Shown: piece by piece, positions 8,406 to 17,140 of the stretch | Position numbering within the stretch: the stretch's first letter is position 1 | Layout of the letters: every line of letters begins with the position of its first letter | Assembly (NCBI RefSeq): GCF_004348455.1 | Contig: NZ_SMKA01000021.1 | Location: 1-59,967 of the forward strand | DNA: 59,967 nt | DNA from: Kribbella albertanoniae | GTDB lineage: Bacteria; Actinomycetota; Actinomycetes; Propionibacteriales; Kribbellaceae | Direction of reading: 5' to 3' | Program-made: the position numbers and the translations under genes | Notes under the pieces: generated by a model | The model's input: the letters and a program-made list of their open reading frames with translations, nothing else | Told to the model about the DNA's origin: nothing | The model's database searches: none

Positions 8406-9912
8406 AGCGGGCCAGTTTGCCGGTGGCGAACTCCCGCACGGCGTCGGCGTCGAGTGGGTCCGCGCCGGGCTTGAGTTTGATCCACGCGCAGAGCTCTTCG
8501 CCGTACTTCTCGTCCGGTACGCCGATCACCTGGACGTCGGCGATCGCCGGGTGCGTGTAGAGGAACTCCTCGATCTCGCGCGGGTACACGTTCTCGCCGC
8601 CGCGGATGACCATGTCCTTGATCCGGCCGACGATGTTCACGTAACCGTCGTCACGCATCACTGCGAGGTCGCCGGTGTGCATCCAGCGCGCCTGGTCGAT
8701 TGCCTCGGCGGTCTTCTCCGCTTCGTCCCAGTAGCCGAGCATGACGGAGTAGCCACGAGTGCACAGCTCCCCCGGCTCACCGCGCTCGACCACGAGACCA
8801 GTGGCCGGGTCCACGAGCTTCACTTCGACATGCGGCATCACCCGCCCGACAGTCGACGTACGGCGGTCCAGGTCGTCGTCACGCCGGGTCTGCGTGGACA
8901 CCGGCGATGTCTCGGTCATGCCGTAGCAGATGGCCACTTCAGCCATGTGCATGTCGGCCACACACCGCTTCATCACCTCAACCGGGCACGGCGATCCAGC
9001 CATCACCCCAGTGCGCAGCGTGGACAGGTCGTAGTCGCTGAAGTTCGGTAACCCCAGTTCGGCGATGAACATCGTCGGTACGCCGTACAGCGCCGTACAC
9101 CGCTCGTCCTGCACAGCCTGCAATGTCGCAGCGGGGTCGAACGCCGGACCGGGGATCACCATGCACGCACCGTGCGTTGTGCAGCCCAGGTTCGCCATCA
9201 CCATGCCGAAGCAGTGGTAGAAGGGCACGGGGATGCAGAGGCGGTCCTCTGCGGTGAAGGCGATCGTCTCGGTGACGAAGAAGCCGTTGTTGAGGATGTT
9301 GTGGTGGCTGAGGGTTGCGCCCTTCGGGAAGCCTGTGGTGCCGCTGGTGTACTGGATGTTGATCGGGTCGTCGAAGGCCAGCTCCTCGGTGCGCTGCTGC
9401 AGCTCCTCGTCGCTCACTCGGTCCGCTGCGTCGCGGAGGCTGTCCCAGTCGCCAGTGCCGATGTAGACGGTCTCTTCGAGCGCTGCGCAGTCCGGACGCA
9501 CCTCGTCGACCATGGCTCGGTAGTTGCTGGTCTTGAACTCGGTGGCCGAGATCAGCAGCCGCACACCGGACTGGTTGAGCGCATAGGCCAGCTCGTGCGT
9601 CCGGTACGCCGGATTGATGTTCACCAGGATGGCGCCCACAGTGGCGGTCGCGTACTGCGTGATGGTCCACTCCGCGCAGTTCGGCGCCCAGATGCCGACC
9701 CTGTCGCCCTTCGCGATCCCCCGCGCCAGCAGGCCCTTGGCGACCCGATCCACCTCGGCACCCAGCTCGGCGTACGTCCAGCGCCGGCCGGTCTGCACCT
9801 CCACCAGCGCGTCCCGGTCGCCGTACTGCTCGATCGTCCGTCTCAGGTTGGCGCCGATCGTCTCGCCCAGCAACGGCACGTCGGAGACTCCCGAGGCATA
9901 GCTAGCGGACAT
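8293..9912 (-). CDS. AMP-forming fatty acyl-CoA synthetase (FadD-like)
   Basis: A complete 539-residue adenylate-forming enzyme. It has the P-loop-like motif [12 protein letters not shown], the YGMTETSP motif, the hinge region '[23 protein letters not shown]' and the C-terminal catalytic lysine in '[12 protein letters not shown]'. It activates a carboxylic acid, probably medium- to long-chain, with ATP and joins it to CoA in the cytoplasm. The ATG at 9912 has GGAGG upstream. The VTC-domain gene ends 40 bp upstream on the same strand, so read-through is possible, but a functional link is not evident. Its 3' end overlaps the tail of the MFS gene by 113 bp. Confidence 0.93.
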   Translation of the reverse strand: MSASYASGVSDVPLLGETIGANLRRTIEQYGDRDALVEVQTGRRWTYAELGAEVDRVAKGLLARGIAKGDRVGIWAPNCAEWTITQYATATVGAILVNINPAYRTHELAYALNQSGVRLLISATEFKTSNYRAMVDEVRPDCAALEETVYIGTGDWDSLRDAADRVSDEELQQRTEELAFDDPINIQYTSGTTGFPKGATLSHHNILNNGFFVTETIAFTAEDRLCIPVPFYHCFGMVMANLGCTTHGACMVIPGPAFDPAATLQAVQDERCTALYGVPTMFIAELGLPNFSDYDLSTLRTGVMAGSPCPVEVMKRCVADMHMAEVAICYGMTETSPVSTQTRRDDDLDRRTSTVGRVMPHVEVKLVDPATGLVVERGEPGELCTRGYSVMLGYWDEAEKTAEAIDQARWMHTGDLAVMRDDGYVNIVGRIKDMVIRGGENVYPREIEEFLYTHPAIADVQVIGVPDEKYGEELCAWIKLKPGADPLDADAVREFATGKLARFKIPKYVLLVDDFPMTVTGKIRKIEMREKSVGLLGLP

Positions 9913-9952
9913 TCGCGCCTCCTGATAGGTCGTTGCGCTGAGTCTAGGACTG

Positions 9953-10726
9953 TCAGCGGAAGAGCTGCAGGGTTCGGTGCCAGGGGTTGGCGCGCAACCG
10001 GGGGTTCAGGAGAGCCACGGCCACGCAGTACTTGCTCACGCTGATCGGCCGAACCCCCAGCTCACGCAGTACGTCGTCCGCCGCGCCGGCCCGGCCTGCA
10101 GTCTTGCTCTCGACCAGTACGACGTCCGGCCGCACCTGCACGCTGTGGCGTGGCGCTGAGAACCGCAGGTCGGTGTCACAGGTCAGACGGGCGTGTCCGG
10201 TCGGATCCACCAGCGTGCTGCGCCGATAGGTCGTGGCGAGCGCCGGACCGAGCCGTGGCTCCGGCGGTACGCCGTACTCGGTCTGCAGCCGCTCTGTCAG
10301 GAAATCCCAAGCCTGCGGCGTCAACCGGGCGCGGTCCGGGAGCGGATAGTCCACGCGGGACTTGATCGTTTCGGCCCGGGCGCCCTTGAGCTTGATCTCC
10401 AGACTGCACTCGCCACTGTCCAGGTAGGCACGCGTCCTGAGCTTGTAGCGACGGCGTCGGCCCTGCAGGTGCTGTCGGTAGAGCTCATGGTCGGCCGTGT
10501 CGAAGTAGACCGACTCGTAGCGGAAGCTGCAGCGGCCGTCGATCCACAGTGCGGCGAACGTGGAACGCAACCGCGCTGTCAGCTCAACAAAGGTCTCCAG
10601 CGGCACGAGGTACTTGCGGTCGACTCTGACCTGCAGCGCGGCCTCCGCCAGCACCTCGGGCAGTGTGATCACCGGAAACGGCTCCAGCGCACCTGCCATC
10701 GCTGCGGCAGTCCTGGTCGTGCTCAT
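9953..10726 (-). CDS. VTC-domain polyphosphate polymerase-like protein
   Basis: The 257-residue protein is a stand-alone VTC tunnel domain, the catalytic fold of yeast Vtc4, which makes polyphosphate from ATP. Tunnel-lining basic and metal-binding residues are visible: DRKY (K38), the Arg/Lys cluster 'YKLRTRAY' (94-101), SLEIKLKG (E110, K112, K114), VESK (E206, K208) and SVSKY (K232). It has no membrane helix, but its ATG overlaps the stop of the DUF4956 membrane protein gene (ATGA). That coupling suggests a membrane polymerase-translocator like yeast VTC. Upstream lies a two-component system. Polyphosphate synthesis is inferred from family, not shown. Confidence 0.85.
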   Translation of the reverse strand: MSTTRTAAAMAGALEPFPVITLPEVLAEAALQVRVDRKYLVPLETFVELTARLRSTFAALWIDGRCSFRYESVYFDTADHELYRQHLQGRRRRYKLRTRAYLDSGECSLEIKLKGARAETIKSRVDYPLPDRARLTPQAWDFLTERLQTEYGVPPEPRLGPALATTYRRSTLVDPTGHARLTCDTDLRFSAPRHSVQVRPDVVLVESKTAGRAGAADDVLRELGVRPISVSKYCVAVALLNPRLRANPWHRTLQLFR

Positions 10727-11319
10727 GCGGCGAACTGATGGACGGGCGCCGGTCGTGCCGCGCGGGACACCTTGGTCCGGCTCCGGTACCGGACGTCGAC
10801 CACAGTCGTGTCGGTGACCAGGTCAAGATCCAGTACGACGAAGTACTTCACCTCGGCCCCGAGTAGCTGCTCCAGGACCGGCCGGATCTCGCTCACCTGC
10901 GGGTAGGCGCGGTCGAGCACCACCTTCTGCCGGTGCGAGCGGCTGATCAGTCGCGGGTGGTCGACGGTGTACATGACCGCTACCAGCAGCAGACTCAGCA
11001 CCGGAGCCAGCCACACCGGTCCGGGGTGCAGGCCGTTGACCAGCCCCATTGCGAGCGCCACGAAGTAGTACGCGACCTCCTCCTGGGTGATCGAGTCGGA
11101 GCGCAGCCGGATGATCGACAGGATGCCGAACAGTCCGAGTCCCAGGCCCGCACCGGCCCCGCTGTCGGCCAGCATCGCGGTCACAGCCAGTACGCCGATG
11201 TTCAGGGCGACGTAGGCCAGCAGCAGATCGCGTCGGTGGTAGCGCCGGAAGTAGATGCCGTAGGCAAGTAGCGCGACGGCCAGCAGGTCAGCCGGTATCG
11301 CGATGGCCAGACCACTCAT
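10723..11319 (-). CDS. DUF4956 membrane protein, partner of VTC-domain protein
   Basis: A 198-residue protein with four or so N-terminal membrane helices (from about residue 5 to 125) and a soluble C-terminal domain. The phrase 'LGLFGILSIIRLRSDSITQEEVAYYFVALAMGLVNGL' is the hallmark of DUF4956. These proteins are often encoded next to VTC-domain polymerases, as here with a four-base overlap. The likely role is to anchor the polymerase or move its product across the membrane; this is inference. The GGAGG before the ATG at 11319 is strong. An 81-bp gap, containing the palindrome AGACCGGTCT at 11371-11380, separates it from the response-regulator gene. Confidence 0.85.
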   Translation of the reverse strand: MSGLAIAIPADLLAVALLAYGIYFRRYHRRDLLLAYVALNIGVLAVTAMLADSGAGAGLGLGLFGILSIIRLRSDSITQEEVAYYFVALAMGLVNGLHPGPVWLAPVLSLLLVAVMYTVDHPRLISRSHRQKVVLDRAYPQVSEIRPVLEQLLGAEVKYFVVLDLDLVTDTTVVDVRYRSRTKVSRAARPAPVHQFAA

Positions 11320-11370
11320 GGTTCCTCCTTGGGGGACTTGGTGATGTCTCCACCCTGGTCCGCAACCGTG

Positions 11371-11380
11371 AGACCGGTCT
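11371..11380. promoter_or_regulatory. Palindrome upstream of DUF4956-VTC genes
   Basis: AGACCGGTCT is a perfect 10-bp palindrome in the 81-bp gap between the response-regulator gene and the DUF4956 gene. It could be a binding site for a regulator of the downstream pair. OmpR-type proteins usually bind direct repeats, so a link to the adjacent regulator is only possible. Confidence 0.25.
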
Positions 11381-11400
11381 GAGCCGCTGATGAGAGGGTT

Positions 11401-12066
11401 CTAAGGCAACAGCCGGTAGCCCATGCCGCGAACAGTCTCGATCCGTTCCTGGCCGAGCTTGCGGCGCAGGTAGCGGATGTAGACGTCGACCACGTTCGAG
11501 CCGGGGTCGAAGTCGAAGCCCCAGACCTGTGAGAGCAGCTGCTCGCGGGACAGCACCTGATCCGGATGCCGGCAGAACATCTCCGCGAGCAGGAACTCCC
11601 GGGCGGTCAGGTCGACACTGCGGTCGCCGACGACTGCACGCCGGGTGCGCAGGTCCAGTTCGAGGTCACCAACGCGCAGGACCGTGGCGTCCGGCGTACC
11701 GGGGCTGTCGGTGCGCAGGCGCAACCTGATCCGGGCCAGCAGCTCCTCGAACGCGAACGGCTTGGCCAGGTAGTCGTCCGCACCGCCCTGCAGTCCGGCC
11801 ACCGTGTCCCGCACGCTGTCCCGGGCGGTCAGGATCACCACCGGCATCGAGACTCTGGCCTCCCGCAACCTTCTGAGCACTGTGAAGCCGTCCACTCGTG
11901 GCAGTCCGATGTCCAGCACCAGCAGGTCGTACGCACCACTGACAGCCTCTGTGTACGCCGTTTCGCCGTCGCCTACGACTGTGGTGACGAACCCGTTGCC
12001 CCGCAGGCCTCGTTCGACGAAGGAGGCGATCCGTTCCTCGTCTTCTGCGATCAGAATCCGGCTCAT
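11401..12066 (-). CDS. OmpR/PhoB-family response regulator
   Basis: 221 residues: receiver domain (1-~120) with the acidic pair E8-D9, phospho-acceptor D52 (LLVLDIGLP), the switch Thr (ILTAR) and Lys (AKPF), then a winged-helix output domain ending 'NVVDVYIRYLRRKLGQERIETVRGMGYRLLP'. It acts as a DNA-binding transcription factor activated by the kinase encoded immediately upstream, whose stop overlaps its ATG by four bases. The VTC/DUF4956 genes follow, so these are plausible targets. The resemblance is to general actinobacterial MprA/TcrA-like regulators; a specific name is not justified. Confidence 0.95.
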   Translation of the reverse strand: MSRILIAEDEERIASFVERGLRGNGFVTTVVGDGETAYTEAVSGAYDLLVLDIGLPRVDGFTVLRRLREARVSMPVVILTARDSVRDTVAGLQGGADDYLAKPFAFEELLARIRLRLRTDSPGTPDATVLRVGDLELDLRTRRAVVGDRSVDLTAREFLLAEMFCRHPDQVLSREQLLSQVWGFDFDPGSNVVDVYIRYLRRKLGQERIETVRGMGYRLLP

Positions 12067-13451
12067 CCACGCACCTCCGGCAGAGTCAGTTCGAAGCGAG
12101 CCCCTGGAGCGCTCTGCTCGGCCACTCGGACCTCGCCACCATGTGCCTGCGCAATGGATCGGACGATCGACAACCCCAGCCCAGCGCCTTCGGCTCGGAC
12201 CTGGTCGTCACCACGGACGAACCGGCTGAAAATCCGCTCGGCGTCGGCGGCTGGTACGCCACTGCCCGAGTCGGCGACCCACAGCAGCACCTGTCCGTTC
12301 TGCAGCCGGGAGCCGACGGCAATCCGGTCGCCCGCCTGTGTGTGCCGGACGGCGTTCGCGACCAGCTGCATGAGCGCCTGGGTGAGCCGCTGACCATCGG
12401 CGATCACCACCGCATCGGCTGTCTCGTCCACTCGCCACTGCCGCTCTGCCAGCGGACGTGCCTTGGCCACGACCTCTACAACCAGCTCGGTCAGGTTGAC
12501 CTCACCCGGCGCCAGGAAGTCGGGGCGGTCGCTCTTGGCCAGCACCAGCAGGTCATCGACCATCCGGTTCATCCTGGACAACTCGTCGAGTACCAGTGCC
12601 TTCGTCTGCTCCTGGTCGTCCGGGTCGTCACTCATGAGCTCCAGGTGTCCCCGGATCACGGTGATCGGCGTCCGCAGCTCGTGGCCCGCGTTGTCGGCGA
12701 ACTCCCGCTGCGTGAGGAAGGCCGCCTCCAGCCGGTCCAGCATCGTGTTGAACGTGCGAGCGAGCTGAGCGACGTCATCCGTGCCGACTACCTGGATCCG
12801 GCGCCGCAGGTCGGATTCGCTGATCTGTTCGGCAGTACTGCGCAGTTGGCGGATCGGAGCGAGCACTCGCCCGGTGATCAGCCAGCAGGCGACAGCTGCC
12901 AGAGCCAGGGTGATCGCACCGACCACCGCCAACGCCCGGGCCGCGTCCTCCGACGGCTGCGCGATCAGGTCGCGGAACTCGATCACCACCAGCTGCGCCC
13001 GGACCGGCTGGTCGCCCACCCGCACCGGCAGGACGCCGTACCGGACCTTGCCCGCTGAGCTGTCAGCCCACCCGTACGTCGGTTCGGTGGCACCGGCGAT
13101 GCGCTGGATGAAGGCGGTGTCGGTGTCGAGGCGTGCGGGCGGAGTGCCCTGCCCACGCCGGTACGGGCGGCCGTCGACGATGGTGAAGAACGCCTCGGAG
13201 TCGTCGGGCAGGTTCAGCTGGAGCCAGCGCTCCAACAACTCCTCCGGTGTTCGGAGGGCCGTTGCGTCCGGAGTGGTGGCGAACCCGCGGAACTTGGCCG
13301 CCTCATGGCTCAGCTCCCGGTCCGCCGAGGCATCGGAGCGAGCGGACAGGACCTGCCAGGTCACGAAGACGACCATGACCATGGCCAGTGCGAGCACGCC
13401 CAACATCCAGGAGATGATCCGAACGCGCGCACTGGGCACCGGGCGCCTCAA
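12063..13451 (-). CDS. Membrane sensor histidine kinase
   Basis: 462 residues. One membrane helix (~10-32), an outer sensor region (~35-155), a second helix (~168-188), HAMP domain (VLAPIRQLRSTAEQISESDLRRRIQV), dimerisation domain with phospho-acceptor His in 'FADNAGHELRTPITVIRGHLEL', and an ATPase domain with N box (QLVANAVRHT), G1 (DSGSGVP) and G2 (GAGLGLSIVRSIAQAHGG). All catalytic motifs are intact. It phosphorylates the OmpR-type regulator whose gene overlaps its 3' end. The small acidic membrane protein gene lies 12 bp upstream. The signal sensed is not known. Confidence 0.95.
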   Translation of the reverse strand: MRRPVPSARVRIISWMLGVLALAMVMVVFVTWQVLSARSDASADRELSHEAAKFRGFATTPDATALRTPEELLERWLQLNLPDDSEAFFTIVDGRPYRRGQGTPPARLDTDTAFIQRIAGATEPTYGWADSSAGKVRYGVLPVRVGDQPVRAQLVVIEFRDLIAQPSEDAARALAVVGAITLALAAVACWLITGRVLAPIRQLRSTAEQISESDLRRRIQVVGTDDVAQLARTFNTMLDRLEAAFLTQREFADNAGHELRTPITVIRGHLELMSDDPDDQEQTKALVLDELSRMNRMVDDLLVLAKSDRPDFLAPGEVNLTELVVEVVAKARPLAERQWRVDETADAVVIADGQRLTQALMQLVANAVRHTQAGDRIAVGSRLQNGQVLLWVADSGSGVPAADAERIFSRFVRGDDQVRAEGAGLGLSIVRSIAQAHGGEVRVAEQSAPGARFELTLPEVRG

Positions 13452-13463
13452 CCGCGTCTCCGG

Positions 13464-13754
13464 TCAGCCATCGTCGTCCGGGCCGTCGTCATCCGTGTCG
13501 TCCGGACCGTCATCGACATCGTCGCCTGCTGTTCGCACCGGAGCGGGTGACACCGGCCCCGCCCCCGGAGCGGTCGGCCGCGGCCGCGTCGACGGCGGTT
13601 GCGCGGTCGGGCCCGCCGTACCGGGGGTGACGACAACGGTCTCCCCCAGCTCCGGGCCGGACTGCTCGGCCAGCCAGCGCGGCAGCACGAAGCCGGCCAC
13701 CGCCAGCACGACGGCGACCAGTCCGTAGACCACTCGAGGAGATCGCACTCTCAC
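13464..13754 (-). CDS. Small membrane protein with Pro-rich linker and acidic tail
   Basis: The 96-residue protein has one N-terminal hydrophobic helix (YGLVAVVLAVAGFVLPRWL), then a Pro/Thr-rich stretch and a C-terminal run made almost only of Asp, Gly and Pro (DDVDDGPDDTDDDGPDDDG). With positive residues before the helix, the acidic tail should face outward. It starts at GTG 13754; no strong ribosome site is visible. The gene is the first of the kinase-regulator-DUF4956-VTC run, 12 bp before the kinase. A cation-binding or accessory sensor role is possible; no family was recognised. Confidence 0.65.
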   Translation of the reverse strand: MRVRSPRVVYGLVAVVLAVAGFVLPRWLAEQSGPELGETVVVTPGTAGPTAQPPSTRPRPTAPGAGPVSPAPVRTAGDDVDDGPDDTDDDGPDDDG

Positions 13755-13945
13755 ACCCTGCGATCCGAGCTGAAGAACCGCATGAGCGGAACATTACAGA
13801 TCTCTCATACAGGCAACGGCTTCTGCAGGTGCACGTGCGGCAGGAAACAGGGGGTGGACGGCAAGCAATGTCCTTGCCAACTCTCCGTCACATCGGTCGC
13901 GCTGAGTCATTGGACCGTTACAGTGGACGGGAGAGGTGTGAGGCG

Positions 13946-15409
13946 ATGGGCCGATCCGCCGAAGGTCAGCACCGCAGCGACCGTCCGCCCGGACGTACCG
14001 CCGAAGCGGCACAACGGACCGCTGCGGTGAGCGAACGCGTCCGGGACCTGGGCAACGTCCTGGCGAGCACACTCGCGATCGATGTGCACGGCACCGATCT
14101 GCAGACCCTCAAACGCGCGCCCCGGCGCGCCCCGCCCGCCGTCGAGGCAGCCGATCTGACAGCGCGTCCCGGACCCGTCTGGGACGCGTTCCTGCCCCAG
14201 GAGCCCGGACGGTTCCGCTGGTGGGGCGCCGAGCGCCGGTATGCGCGGCGGCTGGCCGCGGCCGAAGACCGGTTCGCGGAGGCGATCGAGCGGCACCGCG
14301 CCGCCGAGGAGAACCGCCGTGACCGGGTGACCCGTGCTCAGCGCGAGCAGGTCGAGCAGCAGCGCCGGCTGGACGACGCCACCGCTGAGCAGCACGCTCG
14401 CGTCGATGCGTACCAGCGCGCAGTGGAGAGCCACGACCGCGCTGCGGTGACCCGGTACTTCACGAAAGCATTGGAGCGAGTGACGGAACCGCTGGACTTC
14501 CCCCGTCGGCGTCGGGTTGGCTACGTGCCGGAGTCCACGTTGCTGGCGATCGAATGGGACCTGCCGGACATGAGCGTCGTACCGGCTGAGGCGTCGTACC
14601 GGTATGACCGCGCGGCCGACGCAGTAGTCGCGGTACCGCGACCGGAGAAGGAGGTGCGGCTGCTCTACCAGCAGCTGGTCGCTCAGCTCGCACTGCGCGC
14701 ACTGCACCTCGTCTTCGGCAGTGATCGGTACGGCGTCGTCGACACCGTGGTGTTCAACGGCATGGTCGAGTCGGTGGATCTGCCGACCGGGCAGACCGTC
14801 CGGCCGTGTCTGATCACGTTGCGGGCAACGCGTGAGCAGTTCCAGGCGCTGGTGCTCGACCAGCTCGACCCGGTCGCCTGTGTACGTCACTACTTCGCCG
14901 CTGAGGTCTCACGGCACCCAGAAGAGCTACAGCCGGTCGAGCCGGTGCTGGACTTCGACCTGGCCGACCCGCGCACGGTCGAGCCGATCGACGTCCTCAG
15001 TGAGATCGACAGTCGGCCCAACCTGCTGGACCTGAGCCCCGAGTCCTTCGAGCACCTGGTCCAGAACCTCCTCACCCGGATGGGTCTGGAGACTCGCCTG
15101 TTCCGGCTGGGCACCGACGGCGGCATCGACTGCGTCGCCTACGACCCGCGCCCCATCACCGGCGGCAAGTTCGTCGTCCAGGCCAAGCTCTGGACCCGCA
15201 CCGTCCCACCCTCCGCCGTACGCGACCTCTTCGGCACGGTCCTCGACGCCGGCGCCACCAAAGGCATCCTCATCACCACCAGCGGCTTCGGGCCCACCAG
15301 CTACCAGTTCGCCACCGGCAAACCGCTCCAACTCATCGACGGCACCGCCCTGCTCGCCCTCTGCCACCTCCACGACATCCCGGCCCGCATCATTCCCAGG
15401 GCTAGCTGA
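13946..15409 (+). CDS. Mrr-like restriction endonuclease with coiled-coil N-terminal region
   Basis: 487 residues. The N-terminal 200 residues are rich in Arg, Glu, Gln and Ala and include a probable coiled coil (RFAEAIERHRAAEENRRDRVTRAQREQVEQQ). The C-terminal ~130 residues form an Mrr-type nuclease domain: 'SPESFEHLVQNLLTRMGLET', then the active-site residues of 'DGGIDCVAYDP' and 'VVQAKLW' (the D-QxK variant of D-ExK), then 'GATKGILITTSGF'. Such enzymes usually cut modified DNA. No methyltransferase gene is adjacent, which fits a type IV or housekeeping role. The ATG at 13946 follows GAGAGG. The 190 bp upstream hold only a short hairpin (13860-13878). Confidence 0.85.
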   Translation: MGRSAEGQHRSDRPPGRTAEAAQRTAAVSERVRDLGNVLASTLAIDVHGTDLQTLKRAPRRAPPAVEAADLTARPGPVWDAFLPQEPGRFRWWGAERRYARRLAAAEDRFAEAIERHRAAEENRRDRVTRAQREQVEQQRRLDDATAEQHARVDAYQRAVESHDRAAVTRYFTKALERVTEPLDFPRRRRVGYVPESTLLAIEWDLPDMSVVPAEASYRYDRAADAVVAVPRPEKEVRLLYQQLVAQLALRALHLVFGSDRYGVVDTVVFNGMVESVDLPTGQTVRPCLITLRATREQFQALVLDQLDPVACVRHYFAAEVSRHPEELQPVEPVLDFDLADPRTVEPIDVLSEIDSRPNLLDLSPESFEHLVQNLLTRMGLETRLFRLGTDGGIDCVAYDPRPITGGKFVVQAKLWTRTVPPSAVRDLFGTVLDAGATKGILITTSGFGPTSYQFATGKPLQLIDGTALLALCHLHDIPARIIPRAS

Positions 15410-15416
15410 CACAGAG

Positions 15417-16346
15417 CTAGTTGAGCGGCGACTCGTAGATCTGGATCTCGGTGCCGGTGGGGTCCTCGCCGTCGTCAGGAGCTGTGTAGAGGCGGAGCTT
15501 GTCCTGAGTGGTTTCCAGGGCTACTGGGTTGCGGGTGGCGTTGCGGCCGGTGGGAGAGAAGTAGGGGAAGGGGATCTCGTGCAGGATGCGGTTGCTGCGG
15601 AGGTCGAGGAGTGCGAGACCGCCTAGGTCGTAGGAGCCTTTGGGGCCGGGGAGACTCGTGACGCCGCCGCAGAGCTGCTTGCCTCGGGAGACGTAGTCGC
15701 AGTCCTGGTAGTCGAGCAGGTGGCTCTCGTTGGCGACGCGTTCGAGGCGGTGGCCGGTGGGGGTCCAGTTGTAGAGAGTGCGCGAGCCCCAGCTCACTCC
15801 GTGAACCTGTCCGGTGGTGCGGTCGCGGACCACCCCGCCGACGTGGTCGTTGGCGCGGAAGCGCTCGGTGACCCGGTAGGTCTTCGGGTCGACTGTGTAC
15901 ACGATCGCCCGCGAGTTGGGCCGGTACTCCGCTACCGGGATCCACACGTCACGTCCGTCGAAGTCGATGCCACCCGGGTGGTACGCCGTACCTTCGCCGA
16001 GGCGGATGTCCTTCTTCAGGTTGCCCTGCCGGTCCAGAACGAACAGGTGCCCGATCCCCTTCCCCGGTGAGCGGTCGTAGCCGTCGACGGGCACCGGGTA
16101 TTTCACCGGCGGTTCCAGGACCTCGACACTCGACAGGAAGATCAGATCGCCGACCAGGGCGAAGCCCTGCGGGTGGTACGTCGGGAAGCGCAGTGGGATG
16201 CGCGCGACCTGGGTCCACGCCGTACTGCGATTGGTGGCGACGAAGGCCCGGGTGACGTCGGCGTCCCGTCCGGTGGCTTCGGCGGTGCTGAGGCCGGTGA
16301 GCAGGAGACCGGCGAGCACGGTGGCGGTGACGATTCGGCTACGCAT
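15417..16346 (-). CDS. Secreted propeller-like protein (probably DUF6454)
   Basis: 309 residues with a clear Sec signal peptide (RSRIVTATVLAGLLLTGLSTAEA). The mature part has repeated short beta-strand phrases (HPQGFALVGDLIFLSSVEV, HPGGIDFDGRDVWIPVAEY, VVRDRTTGQVHGVSWGSRTLYNW), suggesting a small beta-propeller outside the membrane. Two cysteines near residue 220 (DYQDCDYVSRGKQLCGG) may form a disulfide. I believe this is the family named DUF6454 but could not check. The gene is convergent with the Mrr-like gene (7 bp between stops) and divergent from the SIMPL gene. Function unknown. Confidence 0.75.
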   Translation of the reverse strand: MRSRIVTATVLAGLLLTGLSTAEATGRDADVTRAFVATNRSTAWTQVARIPLRFPTYHPQGFALVGDLIFLSSVEVLEPPVKYPVPVDGYDRSPGKGIGHLFVLDRQGNLKKDIRLGEGTAYHPGGIDFDGRDVWIPVAEYRPNSRAIVYTVDPKTYRVTERFRANDHVGGVVRDRTTGQVHGVSWGSRTLYNWTPTGHRLERVANESHLLDYQDCDYVSRGKQLCGGVTSLPGPKGSYDLGGLALLDLRSNRILHEIPFPYFSPTGRNATRNPVALETTQDKLRLYTAPDDGEDPTGTEIQIYESPLN

Positions 16347-16399
16347 GACACCACCTGAGCAGACTCCGGTGCCTTGCGGGAAGTGTCAGACTAACTGTC

Positions 16400-17020
16400 A
16401 TGGAAACTGGGGTAACGGTTGTCGGATCAGGTCAGGTCAGCACGGCGCCCGACGTACTTCGGGTGTCCTTGAGTGTCGAACACGTCGCACCGGATGTGGC
16501 TGCCGCCGTCGCGCAGGTGGCCGAGCGCACGGACGCTGTGATCGCAGCGCTGCGTGGGCAGGGTCTCGAGGCGGACGACATCAATACGACGACAGTGAAC
16601 GTCTACCAGGAATACCGCGAGCCGGGGACCGCCGCGGCGTTTCGCGGCTCGCACCAGCTCACCGTGACCACCAAAGACCTCACCGGCTTCGGCACGCTGC
16701 TCAATGCGGCCGTGGACGCAGCCGGCAACAGTCTGGGGCTGCAGTCGCTGCAGTTCGACGTACAGGACAAGTCTGCGCTGTTGACGCGTGCCCGCGAGCT
16801 GGCTTTCCGCCAGGCGCAGGAAAAGGGCACAGAGCTCGCGCATCTGGCCGGATACTCGCTCGGCTCGGTCACTGCGATCAGCGAGACCTACAGCCACGCC
16901 CCCATCCGCGAGGTGGCCATGGCCGGTGCAGCCAAGGCCTTCGACGCCGCTGCGATCAACATCACCCCGGGCGATCACTCCGTCGAGGTATCACTTGAAG
17001 TCCACTTCTCCTGGGCCTGA
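16400..17020 (+). CDS. SIMPL (DUF541) domain protein
   Basis: 206 residues matching the SIMPL/DUF541 family. It starts 'GVTVVGSGQVSTAPDVLRVSLSVEHVAPDVAAA' and continues 'LEADDINTTTVNVYQEY' and 'QLTVTTKDLTGFGTLLNAAVDAAGNSL', with 'ALAFRQAQEKGTELAHLAGYSLG' after it. Unlike many SIMPL proteins, which are periplasmic, it has no signal peptide, so it is probably cytoplasmic. Function of the family is poorly known. The last codons and stop abut a sequence that reads, in another frame, like the end of an Nramp transporter, so its C-terminus may be newly formed. Confidence 0.85.
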   Translation: METGVTVVGSGQVSTAPDVLRVSLSVEHVAPDVAAAVAQVAERTDAVIAALRGQGLEADDINTTTVNVYQEYREPGTAAAFRGSHQLTVTTKDLTGFGTLLNAAVDAAGNSLGLQSLQFDVQDKSALLTRARELAFRQAQEKGTELAHLAGYSLGSVTAISETYSHAPIREVAMAGAAKAFDAAAINITPGDHSVEVSLEVHFSWA

Positions 17021-17139
17021 CCCGGCGCGTCATGGGCCACCTGGTCAACCGCAGAGCGACTACTCTCACCGCATGCCTGGTAGCAACCGCCGTCGCCGCG
17101 CTGAACGTCGTACTGATCGTGCTGACGGTTCGGGGCTGA
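17017..17139 (+). pseudogene. Probable 3' remnant of an Nramp (MntH-type) metal transporter
   Basis: From about 17017 the frame reads 'LTRRVMGHLVNRRATTLT' followed by one membrane helix (ACLVATAVAALNVVLIVLTV) and a stop at 17137-17139. The 'LTR..VMG.LVNRR.TT' phrase followed by 'ALNVVL' is, from memory, how many actinobacterial Nramp transporters end. The similarity starts inside the last codon of the SIMPL gene, and everything upstream of it is missing. An ATG at 17032 would give a 35-residue single-helix peptide ending one base before the next gene, so a small functional membrane peptide is an alternative. Confidence 0.5.
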
Positions 17140-17140
17140 C

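Noticed and set aside
6518..8560. Long open frame on the + strand (680 codons)
   Set aside because: It overlaps R2lox, HxlR and the MFS gene in other frames that have clear families; its translation is repetitive Arg/Pro-rich noise.
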